This document shows positions 47,658-62,465 of a stretch of DNA of 64,000 nucleotides, piece by piece. The position numbers were made by a program, and so were the translations under genes. The DNA is taken from assembly GCA_016720855.1 (NCBI GenBank), contig JADKJU010000003.1:496001-560000 (forward strand), given 5' to 3'. Under the pieces are notes generated by a model. The model did no database searches and was not told the origin of the DNA. It was given only the letters and a program-made list of their open reading frames with translations. Source of the DNA: Betaproteobacteria bacterium. GTDB taxonomy: Bacteria > Pseudomonadota > Gammaproteobacteria > Burkholderiales > Usitatibacteraceae. Numbering within the stretch: the stretch's first letter is position 1; every line of letters begins with the position of its first letter.

Positions 47658-48782
47658 CTAGAGCATCACGACCTGTCGCACCACCCGTCCGCTCGCGAGG
47701 CGGTCGAATCCCGCGTTGATCTCCTCGAGCTTCAGATGGTCGCTCATCAGCCGGTCCACGGGCAGGCGGCCCGCCTTGTACAGGGCGATGTAACGTGGGA
47801 TGTCACGAACGGGAACGCACGAGCCGACGTAGCTGCCCTTCACCGTGCGTTCCTCCGCCGTGAGGTTGACGTGCTGCAGGGGCCATCGGTGCTCGGGATG
47901 CGGCAGGCCGGCGGTCACGGTGGTGCCCCCGCGACGGGTGGCTCGATACGCAAGTTCCATCGCCTGCACGGAGCCGGCCATCTCGAAGGCGAAGTCGACG
48001 CCGCCACCGCTCGCTTCGCGAACCTGCTCGATCGCATCGGGCGCCCTGGCGTTCACGGAGTGCGTCGCGCCCAGCGACCTGGCGAGTTCGAGCTTGTCCT
48101 CGAAGAGGTCGACTGCCACGACGACCCGCGCGCCGGCCAGCGACGCGGCCAGGATGCAGTTCATCCCGACCCCGCCCAGGCCCACGACGGCGGCCGTGGA
48201 CCCCGGTGTCATTTTCGCCGTGTTCACCACGGCACCGACACCCGTCAGCACGGCGCAACCGAAGAGCGCCGCCTCGTCGAACGCGAGGTCGGAGTCGATC
48301 TTCACGAGCGACCTTCTCGACACCACGGCGTATTCGGCAAATGCCGAGACTCCCATGTGGTGGTGGACCGGCTTGCCGCCCATCGAGAGGCGGCGGCCTC
48401 CCCCGAGCAGCGTTCCTGCGGTGTTCGAGGCGGCGCCCGGCTCGCAAAGGGCGGGGCGGCCTTCCATGCAGGGAACGCAGTGCCCGCAGCTGGGGACGAA
48501 GACCATGACCACGTGATCGCCGGGCACCAGGTCTGCCACGAGTGGCCCGCACTCGACAACCTCGCCTGCGGCCTCGTGCCCGAGGGCCATCGGAACCGGG
48601 CGCGGCCGATCGCCATTGATGACCGAGAGGTCCGAATGGCAAAGTCCTGCCGCACGGATTCGGACGAGTACTTCACCCGCGCCGGGCGATGCGAGCTCGA
48701 GTTCCTCGATGCGCAGGGGTTGGCTCTGTGCGTAGGGCGGCGGCGCACCCACGGTATGGAGAATGGCGGCGCGGGTCTTCAA
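47658..48782 (-). CDS. Zinc-dependent alcohol dehydrogenase
   Basis: 374 residues of the medium-chain class III-like group. LCHSDLSVINGDRP and GHEAAGEVVECGP hold catalytic zinc ligands; CGHCVPCMEGRPALC supplies the four structural-zinc Cys; VVGLGGVGMNCI is the NAD-binding Rossmann motif. Start is TTG at 48782 with GAGGAG upstream; no ATG fits. It ends 28 nt before the cyclase gene, but a functional link is unclear. Substrate unknown. Confidence 0.9.
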   Translation of the reverse strand: MKTRAAILHTVGAPPPYAQSQPLRIEELELASPGAGEVLVRIRAAGLCHSDLSVINGDRPRPVPMALGHEAAGEVVECGPLVADLVPGDHVVMVFVPSCGHCVPCMEGRPALCEPGAASNTAGTLLGGGRRLSMGGKPVHHHMGVSAFAEYAVVSRRSLVKIDSDLAFDEAALFGCAVLTGVGAVVNTAKMTPGSTAAVVGLGGVGMNCILAASLAGARVVVAVDLFEDKLELARSLGATHSVNARAPDAIEQVREASGGGVDFAFEMAGSVQAMELAYRATRRGGTTVTAGLPHPEHRWPLQHVNLTAEERTVKGSYVGSCVPVRDIPRYIALYKAGRLPVDRLMSDHLKLEEINAGFDRLASGRVVRQVVML

Positions 48783-48856
48783 GTCGATCTCCTCTGCGGG
48801 TTCCTGCGCGAGGTTATCGTCAGCGGCCCTGCTGGCGCAAGGTGGGCGGCGCAAAT

Positions 48857-48892
48857 CAAGAAGCCCGATCTCGTTGGAGATCGGGCTTCTTG
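48857..48892 (-). terminator. Hairpin terminator downstream of the first 5S gene
   Basis: CAAGAAGCCCGATCTC-gttg-GAGATCGGGCTTCTTG: 16-bp perfect stem with a 4-nt loop, between the 5S gene and the alcohol dehydrogenase, both transcribed leftward. It separates rRNA transcription from that gene. Confidence 0.8.
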
Positions 48893-48930
48893 GGTTGTGC
48901 TTGGCACTGCTGTGCGAGCACGGGGTAAGG

Positions 48931-49044
48931 CCCTGGCGATGGCCTGCTTTCTCACGGGCAATCCGCAATATCATCGGCGCGACGTCGTTTCACGGCCCTG
49001 TTCGGGATGGGAAGGGGTGGGGCCAACGCGCTATGGTCGCCAGG
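48931..49044 (-). rRNA. rrf: 5S ribosomal RNA (first copy)
   Basis: About 114 nt starting CCTGGCGACCATAGCGCG on the minus strand and ending in the complementary GCCAGGG. Matches the copy at 56827 except for two bases near its 3' end. It follows a 23S gene that is only partly present. Confidence 0.92.
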
Positions 49045-49171
49045 AATTCTGTGTCGTGGGCGCCGGTTCATGGGCGTCCACGCGCTTGTCTCGGGAATCG
49101 AAGGTTGGGTTGATGCATTGCCTCGGGCGCTTCGTTCGCGCACGCACAAGGCTTTCTTGCAGAGTTATAGA

Positions 49172-49796
<625 letters not shown>

Positions 49797-49797
<1 letters not shown>

Positions 49798-49898
49798 TGC
49801 TCGGGCACCTGCGCCAGCACGAGCGCGTGACCAGGGCCGATCATGCGTTGGAGGAGCGCCTTCACGGCTTCTTGATCAGCGAACCGATAACCAGGCAT
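49797..49898 (-). pseudogene. 5' fragment of an unidentified gene cut at the rRNA joint
   Basis: From an ATG at 49898 with GGGAG just upstream: MPGYRFADQEAVKALLQRMI, then GPGHALVLAQVPEH, after which the frame runs into 23S sequence. About 34 codons are real-looking and the rest is missing. I do not recognise the family. The gap 49899-50004 shows no other gene. Confidence 0.4.
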
Positions 49899-50004
49899 CT
49901 GGTCACTCCCGCATGATCCGATCGCCTGCCTCGAACATGCGCGTGCGTCGCAATCGACAATCCGGAGAAATCGATGACATCGACGTGCGGCGCGCGGGCG
50001 TGTC

Positions 50005-50418
50005 TCAGCCCGGAGCGCCCGCCGCTTCAGGCTGATACGGCACGGCGATCACCAGGTAGCGATGTTTCACGCCGCTCGGCAGGTCCCAGTCGATCGACTG
50101 TCCGACCCGCAGTCCGAGCAGCGCCGTGCCAACCGGAACCAGTATCGAAATCCTTCCGGCATCGATATCCGCGCTGCCTGGATACACGAGCGTGATTTCA
50201 CGGCGCTCGCCAGTCGTCAGGTTCTCGAACAGAACCCGGGAGTTCATGGTCACCACGTCTTTCGGAATCTGATCGTGCGGCACGACAACCGCGCGCACCA
50301 GTTCGCTTTCCAGCTTCTCGAAGCGCCGGCCGCCAGAGCCTGCGGCATTCGCTTCCAGCAAGTCGGAAAGTCGCTCCAGATCGCCCGGCGTCAGATAGAT
50401 TGGCGGCGACTCGGCCAT
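50005..50418 (-). CDS. rnk: Rnk-like nucleoside diphosphate kinase regulator (GreA/GreB C-terminal fold)
   Basis: 137 residues. The GreA-like C-terminal FKBP domain is shown by VVTMNSRVLFENLTTGERRE, TLVYPGSADIDAGRISILVP and GTALLGLRVGQSIDWDLP. The short N-terminal helical arm lacks a Gre-type acidic hairpin tip, as in Rnk, which binds RNA polymerase. Unlinked in function to its neighbours. Confidence 0.9.
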   Translation of the reverse strand: MAESPPIYLTPGDLERLSDLLEANAAGSGGRRFEKLESELVRAVVVPHDQIPKDVVTMNSRVLFENLTTGERREITLVYPGSADIDAGRISILVPVGTALLGLRVGQSIDWDLPSGVKHRYLVIAVPYQPEAAGAPG

Positions 50419-50543
50419 CGGGATGCTCCGTTGCCAGCAAGGAAGAACGCACCAATGCGGCGTTTGATTGCGGCTCGGCGCGCACCAGTCTCAAAGGGTC
50501 GATCGAATCGTATCACGCTGTGTTCGGCGCTGGTCGTCGAGTC

Positions 50544-53267
50544 TCAGGCCGGCAGAAGACGGCGCAGGACCATCGGCAGGATGCCATCGTTGAGGAAGTA
50601 CTCGACTTCCGCCGGCGCATCGATCCGCACCGTGGTCTCGAACTGCACCTGGGTTCCGTCCGGCCGCGTCGCCGAAACGCTCGCTTTCTGCCGCGGTTCG
50701 ATGCCGGCGCCGAGTCCGGTGATGGCAAGCGCCTCGTCGCCCGTCAGGCCCAAGGACTGCGCCGAAGCGCCGTCTTCGAACTGCAGGGGCAGGATTCCCA
50801 TGCACAGCAGGTTGCTGCGGTGAATGCGCTCGTAGGATTGGGCGATGACCGCTTTCACGCCCAGCAACGCCGGGCCCTTTGCCGCCCAGTCGCACGAACT
50901 CCCCGACCCGTACTCCTTACCGGCGATCACGACCAGGGGCGCGCCTTCCCGCTGGTAGCGCAGGGCGGCGTCATAGATGCTCATCTGCTCGCCGCTGGGA
51001 ACGTGGCGGGTCCAGGGACCTTCGACCCCGGGCACCATCAGGTTGCGCAGGCGCACGTTGCCGAACGTCCCGCGCATCATGACTTCGTGATTGCCGCGCC
51101 GCGATCCGAAACTGTTGAACTCGGCCGGCGGCACGGCATGGCCGACGAGATACTGCCCCGCCGGGGATTCGGCGGTGATGCCGCCCGCGGGTGAAATGTG
51201 ATCGGTCGTAATCGAATCGCCGAGCAAGGCAAGGACCCTGGCCCCCGTGATGTCGGCGGGCGGTGCCGGCGTGCCGGCAAAATCGATGAAATAGGGCGGC
51301 TCGCAAACGTAGGTCGAGCTCCCGTCCCAGTCGAACAATGTGCCCGTGGGCGCGGGCATGCCCCGCCACTTCGCGTCGCCCTCGAAGATGCGGCCGTTTT
51401 CGAGATCGAACTGATCCGACGACACCGAGGAGGCGACCAGGGATTCGACTTCCTCGGCGCTCGGCCAGATGTCGCGCAAGTACACGGGCTTGCCATGCGG
51501 GCCGGTGCCGAGCGGATCCACGCTCAGGTCGCACATCACCGTTCCGATCAGCGCGTACGCGACACACAAGGGCGGCGACGCCAGGTAACTCGCCTTCACC
51601 TGGCCGTGGATGCGCCCTTCGAAGTTCCGATTGCCGGACAGCACCGCGACCACCGCGAGATCCTTGCTCCTGACCGCTTCTGCGACCTCGTTGGGCAATG
51701 GACCGGAATTGCCGATGCAGGTCGTGCATCCGTAACCCACCAGGTTGAAACCGAGCTTGTCCAGGAAGGGCGCGAGACCCGCCTTCTCTAGGTAACGGGT
51801 CACGACGCGCGATCCCGGCGCGAGCGACGTCTTCACCCAGGGCCGGGACTGCAGGCCCGCCTCGACCGCCTTGCGGGCCAGCAGCCCCGCAGCGATCATG
51901 ACCGAAGGGTTCGAGGTATTGGTGCAACTGGTGATGGCCGCGATGACGATGGACCCATCGGCCACCGATGCCGCCGCGCCGCGACGATTGCCGTCCGATT
52001 CCAGCGGCACGTGGAGAACCTCTGCCTCAGTCGAACCGCCTTCGCCCACGAGCCGCGCGATGTCCCTGCGGTCCACCGCTGCCTTTGTCCCATCGAGTGT
52101 CGCGTGGAACGATGCTCGAACGCCCGACAGGGAGACACGGTCCTGGGGCCGCTTCGGCCCGGCCACGCTGGGTTCGATCTTGCCCAGATCCAGATCGAGC
52201 ACCTCGTTGAAGTGCGGCTCGGGATCGGCGTCGGTCCTGAACAGGCCTTGCTCGCGCGTGTAGCGTTCGACCAGATCGACGAGCCCACCGCGGCCCGTCA
52301 GCTTCAGATAGCGCAAGGTGTTGGCGTCGACCGGGAACAGCGTCGACGTGGCGCCGAACTCCGGCGACATGTTGGACAGCGTCGCGCGATCGGCGATGCC
52401 GAGGCCGCTCAAACCCGAGCCGAAGAACTCGACGAACTTTCCAACCACGCCGTGCGCCCTCAGCATCTGGGCAAGTGTCAACACGAGGTCGGTTGCCGTC
52501 GTGCCGGCCGGAAGCGTGCCGCGGGTGCGGACCCCGACGACGACCGGCGGAGGCAGAAACATCGGCTGGCCGAGCATCGCGGCCTCCGCCTCTATACCGC
52601 CGACGCCCCAGCCGAGCACGCCAAGTCCGTTGATCATCGGCGTGTGCGAGTCGGTGCCGACCAGGGTGTCCGGGAACACCCATCCGTCGCGCGCCGCAAC
52701 GACCGTCCCCAGGTGCTCGAGGTTGACCTGATGGCAGATCCCCATCCCCGGGGGCACGACTCGAAAGCCCTCGAACGCCTGCTGCGCCCAGTTGAGCAAA
52801 GCGTAGCGTTCGCGGTTGCGGCGGTATTCCCACTCCAGGTTTGCAGCGTAGGCATCGGCGCTGCCGAACCGATCGACCTGGACGGAATGATCGATGACCA
52901 GGTCTACCGGGATGAAGGGCTTGACCCGCTTGGGATCTCCGCCCGACCGCGACACCGCGCTGCGCAGCGCGGCGAGGTCCACGACTGCGGGAACTCCCGT
53001 GAAGTCCTGCATCAACACGCGCGCGGGCATGAACGCGATGGAGGCCGTAGTGCCGTGCGGCCACCTTGCGAGCGCGAGCACGTCCGCCTCGGACACGTCG
53101 CGGCTCCCGGCCCGGCGCGCGATGTTCTCGAGCAGGACCTTCACGGTGTGCGGAAGCCGGCCGACATCCGCGCCGGACCTTGCCGCCAGCCTGGTGAGAC
53201 TGGTGTAGGAGGCCGCGCCCGAATCGGTCGCGAGTGTCGCCGTAGTGCCCAGAGGATCGGTGGTCAC
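50544..53267 (-). CDS. acnA: Aconitate hydratase A
   Basis: 907 residues, full length for AcnA. The [4Fe-4S] ligands are in TSCTNTSNPSVM (~435) and GCTTCIGNSGPL (~503). Also GTDSHTPMINGLGVLGWGVG (~205) and the swivelling C-terminal domain with GKEYGSGSSCDWAAKGP. It isomerises citrate to isocitrate. Stands alone with no other TCA gene adjacent. Confidence 0.96.
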   Translation of the reverse strand: MTTDPLGTTATLATDSGAASYTSLTRLAARSGADVGRLPHTVKVLLENIARRAGSRDVSEADVLALARWPHGTTASIAFMPARVLMQDFTGVPAVVDLAALRSAVSRSGGDPKRVKPFIPVDLVIDHSVQVDRFGSADAYAANLEWEYRRNRERYALLNWAQQAFEGFRVVPPGMGICHQVNLEHLGTVVAARDGWVFPDTLVGTDSHTPMINGLGVLGWGVGGIEAEAAMLGQPMFLPPPVVVGVRTRGTLPAGTTATDLVLTLAQMLRAHGVVGKFVEFFGSGLSGLGIADRATLSNMSPEFGATSTLFPVDANTLRYLKLTGRGGLVDLVERYTREQGLFRTDADPEPHFNEVLDLDLGKIEPSVAGPKRPQDRVSLSGVRASFHATLDGTKAAVDRRDIARLVGEGGSTEAEVLHVPLESDGNRRGAAASVADGSIVIAAITSCTNTSNPSVMIAAGLLARKAVEAGLQSRPWVKTSLAPGSRVVTRYLEKAGLAPFLDKLGFNLVGYGCTTCIGNSGPLPNEVAEAVRSKDLAVVAVLSGNRNFEGRIHGQVKASYLASPPLCVAYALIGTVMCDLSVDPLGTGPHGKPVYLRDIWPSAEEVESLVASSVSSDQFDLENGRIFEGDAKWRGMPAPTGTLFDWDGSSTYVCEPPYFIDFAGTPAPPADITGARVLALLGDSITTDHISPAGGITAESPAGQYLVGHAVPPAEFNSFGSRRGNHEVMMRGTFGNVRLRNLMVPGVEGPWTRHVPSGEQMSIYDAALRYQREGAPLVVIAGKEYGSGSSCDWAAKGPALLGVKAVIAQSYERIHRSNLLCMGILPLQFEDGASAQSLGLTGDEALAITGLGAGIEPRQKASVSATRPDGTQVQFETTVRIDAPAEVEYFLNDGILPMVLRRLLPA

Positions 53268-53390
53268 AGTTCGGCCATTGTAGCCGGTGACATCATTTTT
53301 CGGATTGTCGACGCCGCGCCATCACGGTCGGAGCAGGAAATGCCGGAACTGCACGCCGGTCGGCCGCGGTCGCCTGCTCGCGCTTGATGA

Positions 53391-54119
53391 CTAGCGTCCC
53401 CGGAAAGCGACCGCGGAGATGATGATCACCAGCAGGACCAGCGCCACCGGCAACGCCAGCGCAAGTACCGGGTCCAGCTGCAGGTCCACGGCAGCCGTTG
53501 CCGCCCCGCCGAGGTACACGATCCAGACAGCGGCCAGCAGGGCACTGCGCGGGTAGGCGGGCCCGCTCTTGCGGCGGGTCTGGCCGATGAGGCGCGCCAC
53601 CAGATTGGTGAGCGTCCCGGTGATATAGGTGGTCGCGATTCCCGCGACTTCCAGGCGCAAGACCGCCGCGCTCTGGACTCCCATGGCGAGCGCTGAGAGC
53701 ACGATCAGGGCCGCGGTCGCTGCCGCGGCCGGCAACGCATCGCCGGCGAACTGCCAGCCGACGGCAAAGGCAATGAGGATGACGCACTCGAGCGAGAGGG
53801 CGAGTATCACTGCCCGCGGCCACAGGCTTGCGGAGTGATCGCGCTCCACGATCCAGGCCCCGGCAGCAGCGCCGGCGAGAAACCCGGCCAGCGCGAGGCT
53901 CGACCGGGCCACAGCGTCGCCATCGAGCTGCGCGAGCGCTATGCCGAGCAGCACTGTGTTGCCGGTCATGTTCGCCGTGAACACGCGACCCAGCCCGAGG
54001 TAGCTGAGGGCATCGATGTAGCCGGCGGCGAAGGCAAGTGCCAGCAACAGCGCACTCCTCGTTGCGATCAGGCGAGCCGGGAAATCCGAGGTTCCGCGCA
54101 TTGATTGACAGTTGGTCAT
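53391..54119 (-). CDS. DUF1275 (YoaK-like) membrane protein
   Basis: About 242 residues with six predicted membrane segments. AAGYIDALSYLGLGRVFTAN followed by MTGNTVLLG is the DUF1275 signature, and GVQSAAVLRL and TTYITGTLTNL are further family motifs. Function unknown. ATGs at 54119 and 54101 are both possible. Confidence 0.88.
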   Translation of the reverse strand: MTNCQSMRGTSDFPARLIATRSALLLALAFAAGYIDALSYLGLGRVFTANMTGNTVLLGIALAQLDGDAVARSSLALAGFLAGAAAGAWIVERDHSASLWPRAVILALSLECVILIAFAVGWQFAGDALPAAAATAALIVLSALAMGVQSAAVLRLEVAGIATTYITGTLTNLVARLIGQTRRKSGPAYPRSALLAAVWIVYLGGAATAAVDLQLDPVLALALPVALVLLVIIISAVAFRGR

Positions 54120-54188
54120 GAATGAACTTCGGGCCAACCCGACTCGCGCGTCCGCGGGAGGCGAGCACGAGATGCAGGCCGACGCGGA

Positions 54189-55355
54189 CTATTGCAGCAT
54201 CCGCAGCTTGCGGCTGGCAATGTAGGGATCGACCCGCGCCAGCAACCAGTATGCGGCGCGCTGCTGCAGCCGCAGCCACCAGGCCGGCCTGGACATCCGG
54301 CTCGGGCGGCTGTGTTGCAGGTCGGCTTCGAACAGTTGGCGCGCCTGCTCCGCCAATGCCGGCGCCGGGAGGCGCAGCGTCAGCTCGTAGTTGATCAGCC
54401 GGCTGCGAACGTCGAGGTTGGCCGAGCCGATGTACACCAGGTCGTCGATGACCAGCAGCTTGCCATGCATCATTTGCGGCACATACTCGAAGCACTGGAT
54501 CGCGGTGCCGCGGAAGCGGCGTAGCGCGTGCACGGTGGCAAGCTGAGCCACGGGCACGTCGCTTTTCGCGGGCATCAGAATCCGCACTTCGCCACGCAGG
54601 GCCACGTCTGCCAGCGTGCGGCAAAGCTCCCGCGAAGGCAGGAAGTAGGCAGCATGCACGATCACGCGGGAAGCCGTGCGCAGGTCGGCATATAGTTGCC
54701 GGCGCAAGTCGACCGTGCGGCATCCCGGGCCCGCCAGCAGCAACGCCGGCCCGGAAGGATCGCGATTCGAAGGCGGGCGCGTACGGATGAACTCCCGCAG
54801 ATCGATGGCCCCGAATCCGGCCAGCGCCCACATCCGCACGAAGCTGACGGCCAACGCGTCGACCACCGGGCCGCGCAACTCCAGCGCGAAATCGCGCCAG
54901 CCGCCGGTGATACCGTCGCCATCGTACTCGTCGGCTAGATTCAATCCGCCGACGATCGCGGCCGCGCCGTCGGTCAGCAGCAGTTTCCGATGGTTGCGGA
55001 AGCTCAGGCGCAGCAGGCGGATCGGATTGAACCAGCGCAATTGCCCGCCGTGCTGCTCAAATTCCCGCCAGTAGCCGCCGGCGACCCCATCGGAGCCGAA
55101 TGCGTCGAGCAGCACCTGGACGCGCACGCCGCGCAGGCAGGCGGCGATGAGCGCGGCGCGAAATCGAGCGGCGACGGCGCCCGGCTTGCAGATATAGAAT
55201 TCCAATGCGACGCTATGTCGCGCCTGCTCGATGTGCTGCAGCATGGCGTCGAGCGCGGCGGCGCCCGTGGGCAGCCACTGAAAGGCGTGGCCGGCCGCCG
55301 ACACCGGCGCGAAAATCTCGCGCTGCAATTTATTCTCGATCACGGGGCTCGGCAA
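54189..55355 (-). CDS. Phospholipase D-type cardiolipin synthase-like protein
   Basis: 388 residues with both HKD motifs: HRKLLLTD (~122) and HGKLLVID (~298), each HxKx4D. NPIRLLRLSFRNHRK and YIGSANLDVRSRLINYELTL are typical of ClsB-like enzymes, which join phospholipids to make cardiolipin at the inner membrane. No N-terminal membrane helices, as in ClsB. The start is probably a TTG or GTG near 55355. Confidence 0.9.
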   Translation of the reverse strand: MPSPVIENKLQREIFAPVSAAGHAFQWLPTGAAALDAMLQHIEQARHSVALEFYICKPGAVAARFRAALIAACLRGVRVQVLLDAFGSDGVAGGYWREFEQHGGQLRWFNPIRLLRLSFRNHRKLLLTDGAAAIVGGLNLADEYDGDGITGGWRDFALELRGPVVDALAVSFVRMWALAGFGAIDLREFIRTRPPSNRDPSGPALLLAGPGCRTVDLRRQLYADLRTASRVIVHAAYFLPSRELCRTLADVALRGEVRILMPAKSDVPVAQLATVHALRRFRGTAIQCFEYVPQMMHGKLLVIDDLVYIGSANLDVRSRLINYELTLRLPAPALAEQARQLFEADLQHSRPSRMSRPAWWLRLQQRAAYWLLARVDPYIASRKLRMLQ

Positions 55356-55450
55356 TCCGCTCAGTACGACCTTGATGCGGCAGAGCTTGTTCTATCCGGC
55401 CGCGGCAGATGGCCCTCGTCGCGGCCATTCCATTGCCGATCCTGGCGGCG

Positions 55451-56044
55451 TCACCCGCGGTTGTCGCGCTTGGCCTGGTTGCGCCTCCCCTTGGTGCTGA
55501 CATGGCCGCGGATCGCCTGCTGGCCTGCGACATTGGCCTGCATCGCGTATCGCGCCGAGCGGGCCCTTTCGGTGGTGGGTTGCGGCCCCGTGGTTACTCG
55601 ACGGGGGGGCTTGGCAGGTGCCTTGGAGCTGGTTCTGGGCTGCCGCGTCGCGACCTTCGCGGCATCGGCACGTCGTTTCCTCGACAGGACCAGGCGGGCC
55701 TGCGCGGCGGCTTTCGTTCTGGCCGCGCGCGACTCGGCGGCTTCGAGCTGCGCCAGGCGTTTCTCGAAGCGCTGCAGCACTTCCGTGAATACCTCGGCCT
55801 TTTGCCGGGTGCGTTGATTGGCGGCACCGCTGAGGCCGGCCTTGCTTCCGGTTCGCGCGCGCGTCGCCAGCCTCTGGCGCTTGAACAGATCCCGAAACTT
55901 GTCACGCAGAGCGCGCGCCCGCTTGAGCTTGGCGCGCAGGCGCGCTGTGGTGAGTGTCTTGAGGTCGCTCGCGCGACTCGCCGCGAAGAGTGCGAATTCG
56001 CTGGCGTTGAGCAGCTTGCCGGCTTGCGCGGTGGTGTAGGCCAA
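55451..56044 (-). CDS. Uncharacterised Lys/Arg/Ala-rich basic protein
   Basis: About 197 residues from a TTG with AAGGAGAG upstream. N-terminal half helical: AYTTAQAGKLLNASEFALFA, then LRAKLKRARALRDKFRDLFK. The C-terminal third is a disordered tail rich in Lys, Arg, Pro and Ala, ending RRNQAKRDNRG, suggestive of nucleic-acid binding. Betaproteobacterial genomes often carry such proteins without known role. Confidence 0.65.
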   Translation of the reverse strand: MAYTTAQAGKLLNASEFALFAASRASDLKTLTTARLRAKLKRARALRDKFRDLFKRQRLATRARTGSKAGLSGAANQRTRQKAEVFTEVLQRFEKRLAQLEAAESRAARTKAAAQARLVLSRKRRADAAKVATRQPRTSSKAPAKPPRRVTTGPQPTTERARSARYAMQANVAGQQAIRGHVSTKGRRNQAKRDNRG

Positions 56045-56090
56045 AGGACTCTCCTTCGATGGTAGACGCACGACGATACATGGCCGATTG

Positions 56091-56252
56091 ATGACCCACA
56101 AGAACTTCACCGAACTCGGGGCGAAGCTGGGCCGCTTGAAGATCGACCACATTGACATCGTGTACAACCCCGGGCATCCCGGCGTCGAAGAGCCACACTA
56201 TCACGTGACTGAATGGCTGATCAGCAAGCAGAAGCAAGATGAGCTCAAGTAA
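56091..56252 (+). CDS. Small protein of unknown function, 53 residues
   Basis: Codes MTHKNFTELGAKLGRLKIDH, then PGVEEPHYHVTEWLISKQKQ and DELK. It overlaps the start of the cupredoxin gene by 14 nt, so it is likely translationally coupled. No strong ribosome site of its own. Not recognised. Confidence 0.5.
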   Translation: MTHKNFTELGAKLGRLKIDHIDIVYNPGHPGVEEPHYHVTEWLISKQKQDELK

Positions 56253-56760
56253 GCCTCCCGCGCGATTCGCTTTGCTGATCGCCGCGGCGTTGACGATCGC
56301 GCTTTCGGCCGCGGCGCGAACAATCGAAGTTCGCGCCGTCATGTCGGACGATGGTGCGCAGGTGTTCTTCGATCCGGTTCACGTCCACATCGAGCCGGGC
56401 GATACCGTGCGCTGGGTTCAGGTCGGCGGCTACCATTCGGTGGCCGCCTACCACCCGTCGAACGGCAATCACGAACTGCGCATACCGGAAGGCGCGCTGC
56501 CTTGGGACTCTGGAATGCTGCTCGTCCAGTCGCCGATGCCGGGTTCGAGCTTCGAACACACGTTTACCGTTCCTGGGGTCTACGACTATTTCGTTCAACC
56601 TCACGAGGCGGCGGGCATGGTGGGACGCATCACCGTCGGAGATGCCGGAAGCGGCCTGGTTACACGCCCTTTCGGCTATGCGCCGGAGCGTAAATGGAGG
56701 GCCGTGCCCGAGGCGGCGCGCAAGGTCTTCGACGCCATCGGCCGAGCCGGCTCAAGATGA
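56239..56760 (+). CDS. Periplasmic cupredoxin-like protein lacking the usual copper Cys
   Basis: 173 residues with a signal peptide (FALLIAAALTIALSAAARTI). Cupredoxin fold: HIEPGDTVRWVQVGGYHSVA has the first His ligand; near the C-terminus YDYFVQPHEAAGMVGRITVG has the second His and the Met. In type 1 copper proteins the residue before Q/x-P-H is Cys (YxFCxPH); here it is Val. Copper could still bind by His/His/Met but without the blue-copper thiolate. A hairpin terminator follows. Confidence 0.82.
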   Translation: MSSSKPPARFALLIAAALTIALSAAARTIEVRAVMSDDGAQVFFDPVHVHIEPGDTVRWVQVGGYHSVAAYHPSNGNHELRIPEGALPWDSGMLLVQSPMPGSSFEHTFTVPGVYDYFVQPHEAAGMVGRITVGDAGSGLVTRPFGYAPERKWRAVPEAARKVFDAIGRAGSR

Positions 56761-56782
56761 ACTGAGGCGCGTCGCGCAAATG

Positions 56783-56816
56783 CAAACGCCCAACCCTTGT
56801 GGGGGTTGGGCGTTTG
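56783..56816. terminator. Hairpin terminator between cupredoxin and 5S genes
   Basis: CAAACGCCCAACCC-ttgtgg-GGGTTGGGCGTTTG: 14-bp perfect stem followed by ACTTTTAG on the plus strand. Serves the convergent cupredoxin gene and rRNA operon. Confidence 0.8.
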
Positions 56817-56826
56817 ACTTTTAGGG

Positions 56827-56940
56827 CCCTGGCGATGACCTACTTTCTCACGGGCAATCCGCAATATCATCGGCGCGACGTCGTTTCACGGCCCTGTTCG
56901 GGATGGGAAGGGGTGGGGCCAACGCGCTATGGTCGCCAGG
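56827..56940 (-). rRNA. rrf: 5S ribosomal RNA (second copy)
   Basis: About 114 nt, CCTGGCGACCATAGCGCG at its 5' end, last gene of the complete rrn operon. Same position relative to 23S as the first copy. Confidence 0.93.
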
Positions 56941-57067
56941 AATTCTGTGTCGTGGGCGCCGGTTCATGGGCGTCCACGCGCTTGTCTCGGGAATCGAAGG
57001 TTGGGTTGATGCATTGCCTCGGGCGCTTCGTTCGCGCACGCACAAGGCTTTCTTGCAGAGTTATAGA

Positions 57068-60157
<3,090 letters not shown>

Positions 60158-60352
60158 CTATAACTCTGCCCTCTTCGCCTTTAGAGCAAAGAATCAACAA
60201 GCTACAAGGCTTCTCTTTAAGCGCTTGTGCGCGCTCGCCGCCCTTTTAAATACGGCAAGCACGCGATGCAATACATTTACCCAGTGTCCTTGCGAAACAG
60301 CCCGCCCCAAACCCCAGGACGAACCCCTCCACAAGAACTACCTTCTTTTCCC

Positions 60353-60366
60353 GAATTGTTAAAGAT
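60353..60366 (-). promoter_or_regulatory. boxA antitermination site in the 16S-23S spacer
   Basis: Minus-strand GATCTTTAACAATT between tRNA-Ala and 23S matches the rrn boxA consensus (TGCTCTTTAACA). It recruits NusB/S10 for antitermination. The rest of the spacer 60158-60528 shows no gene. Confidence 0.7.
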
Positions 60367-60528
60367 CAGCCGGTCCCTTGCGGGACAGCAGATGCCAGCA
60401 ACGGCAACCGCTTCAGTCCAACTTCCGAAGAAGCCAGAAGAGAACGAAGGCCCAAGACCTCGCTCTCTTCTGCCCTCTGTAGTGCACAGCCCACCGCCCC
60501 TGCCCCAGCACCACTTGCCGCGCAGCCG

Positions 60529-60604
60529 TGGTGGAGCCAACCGGGATCGAACCGGTGACCTCCTGCTTGCAAAGCAGGCGCTCTCCCAGCTGAGCTATGG
60601 CCCC
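60529..60604 (-). tRNA. tRNA-Ala (TGC)
   Basis: 76 nt including encoded CCA, starting GGGGCCATAGCTCAG and ending GGCTCCACCA. Anticodon loop CTTTGCAAG gives TGC. In the rRNA spacer after tRNA-Ile, as usual. Confidence 0.97.
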
Positions 60605-60652
60605 CCCGATGGATCCCGTGAACCACCCCCCCGCCCAGCCTGGTTCGAAGAG

Positions 60653-60729
60653 TGGTGGGTCTGGATGGATTTGAACCATCGACCCCACGCTTATCAAGCG
60701 TGTGCTCTGACCAACTGAGCTACAGACCC
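60653..60729 (-). tRNA. tRNA-Ile (GAT)
   Basis: 77 nt including CCA, starting GGGTCTGTAGCTCAG. Anticodon loop CTTGATAAG gives GAT. Directly downstream of 16S in the operon. Confidence 0.97.
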
Positions 60730-60794
60730 TGCCGGGGGCAGCTACGCCAAACGATACAACCGATAGATGGTGGGCACTGCAGGATGTGCTTCTC

Positions 60795-62335
<1,541 letters not shown>

Positions 62336-62465
62336 TCCAATCAAAACTCACAAAGAATCACATGGATTCCAAGTGAGTACTGCAAGATGCTTCATTTCCG
62401 ATCACCACCCACAATGCAGTGGCTCTCGGTGCGCACCCACAGCACCCACCTCTATCGGCTGTAAC

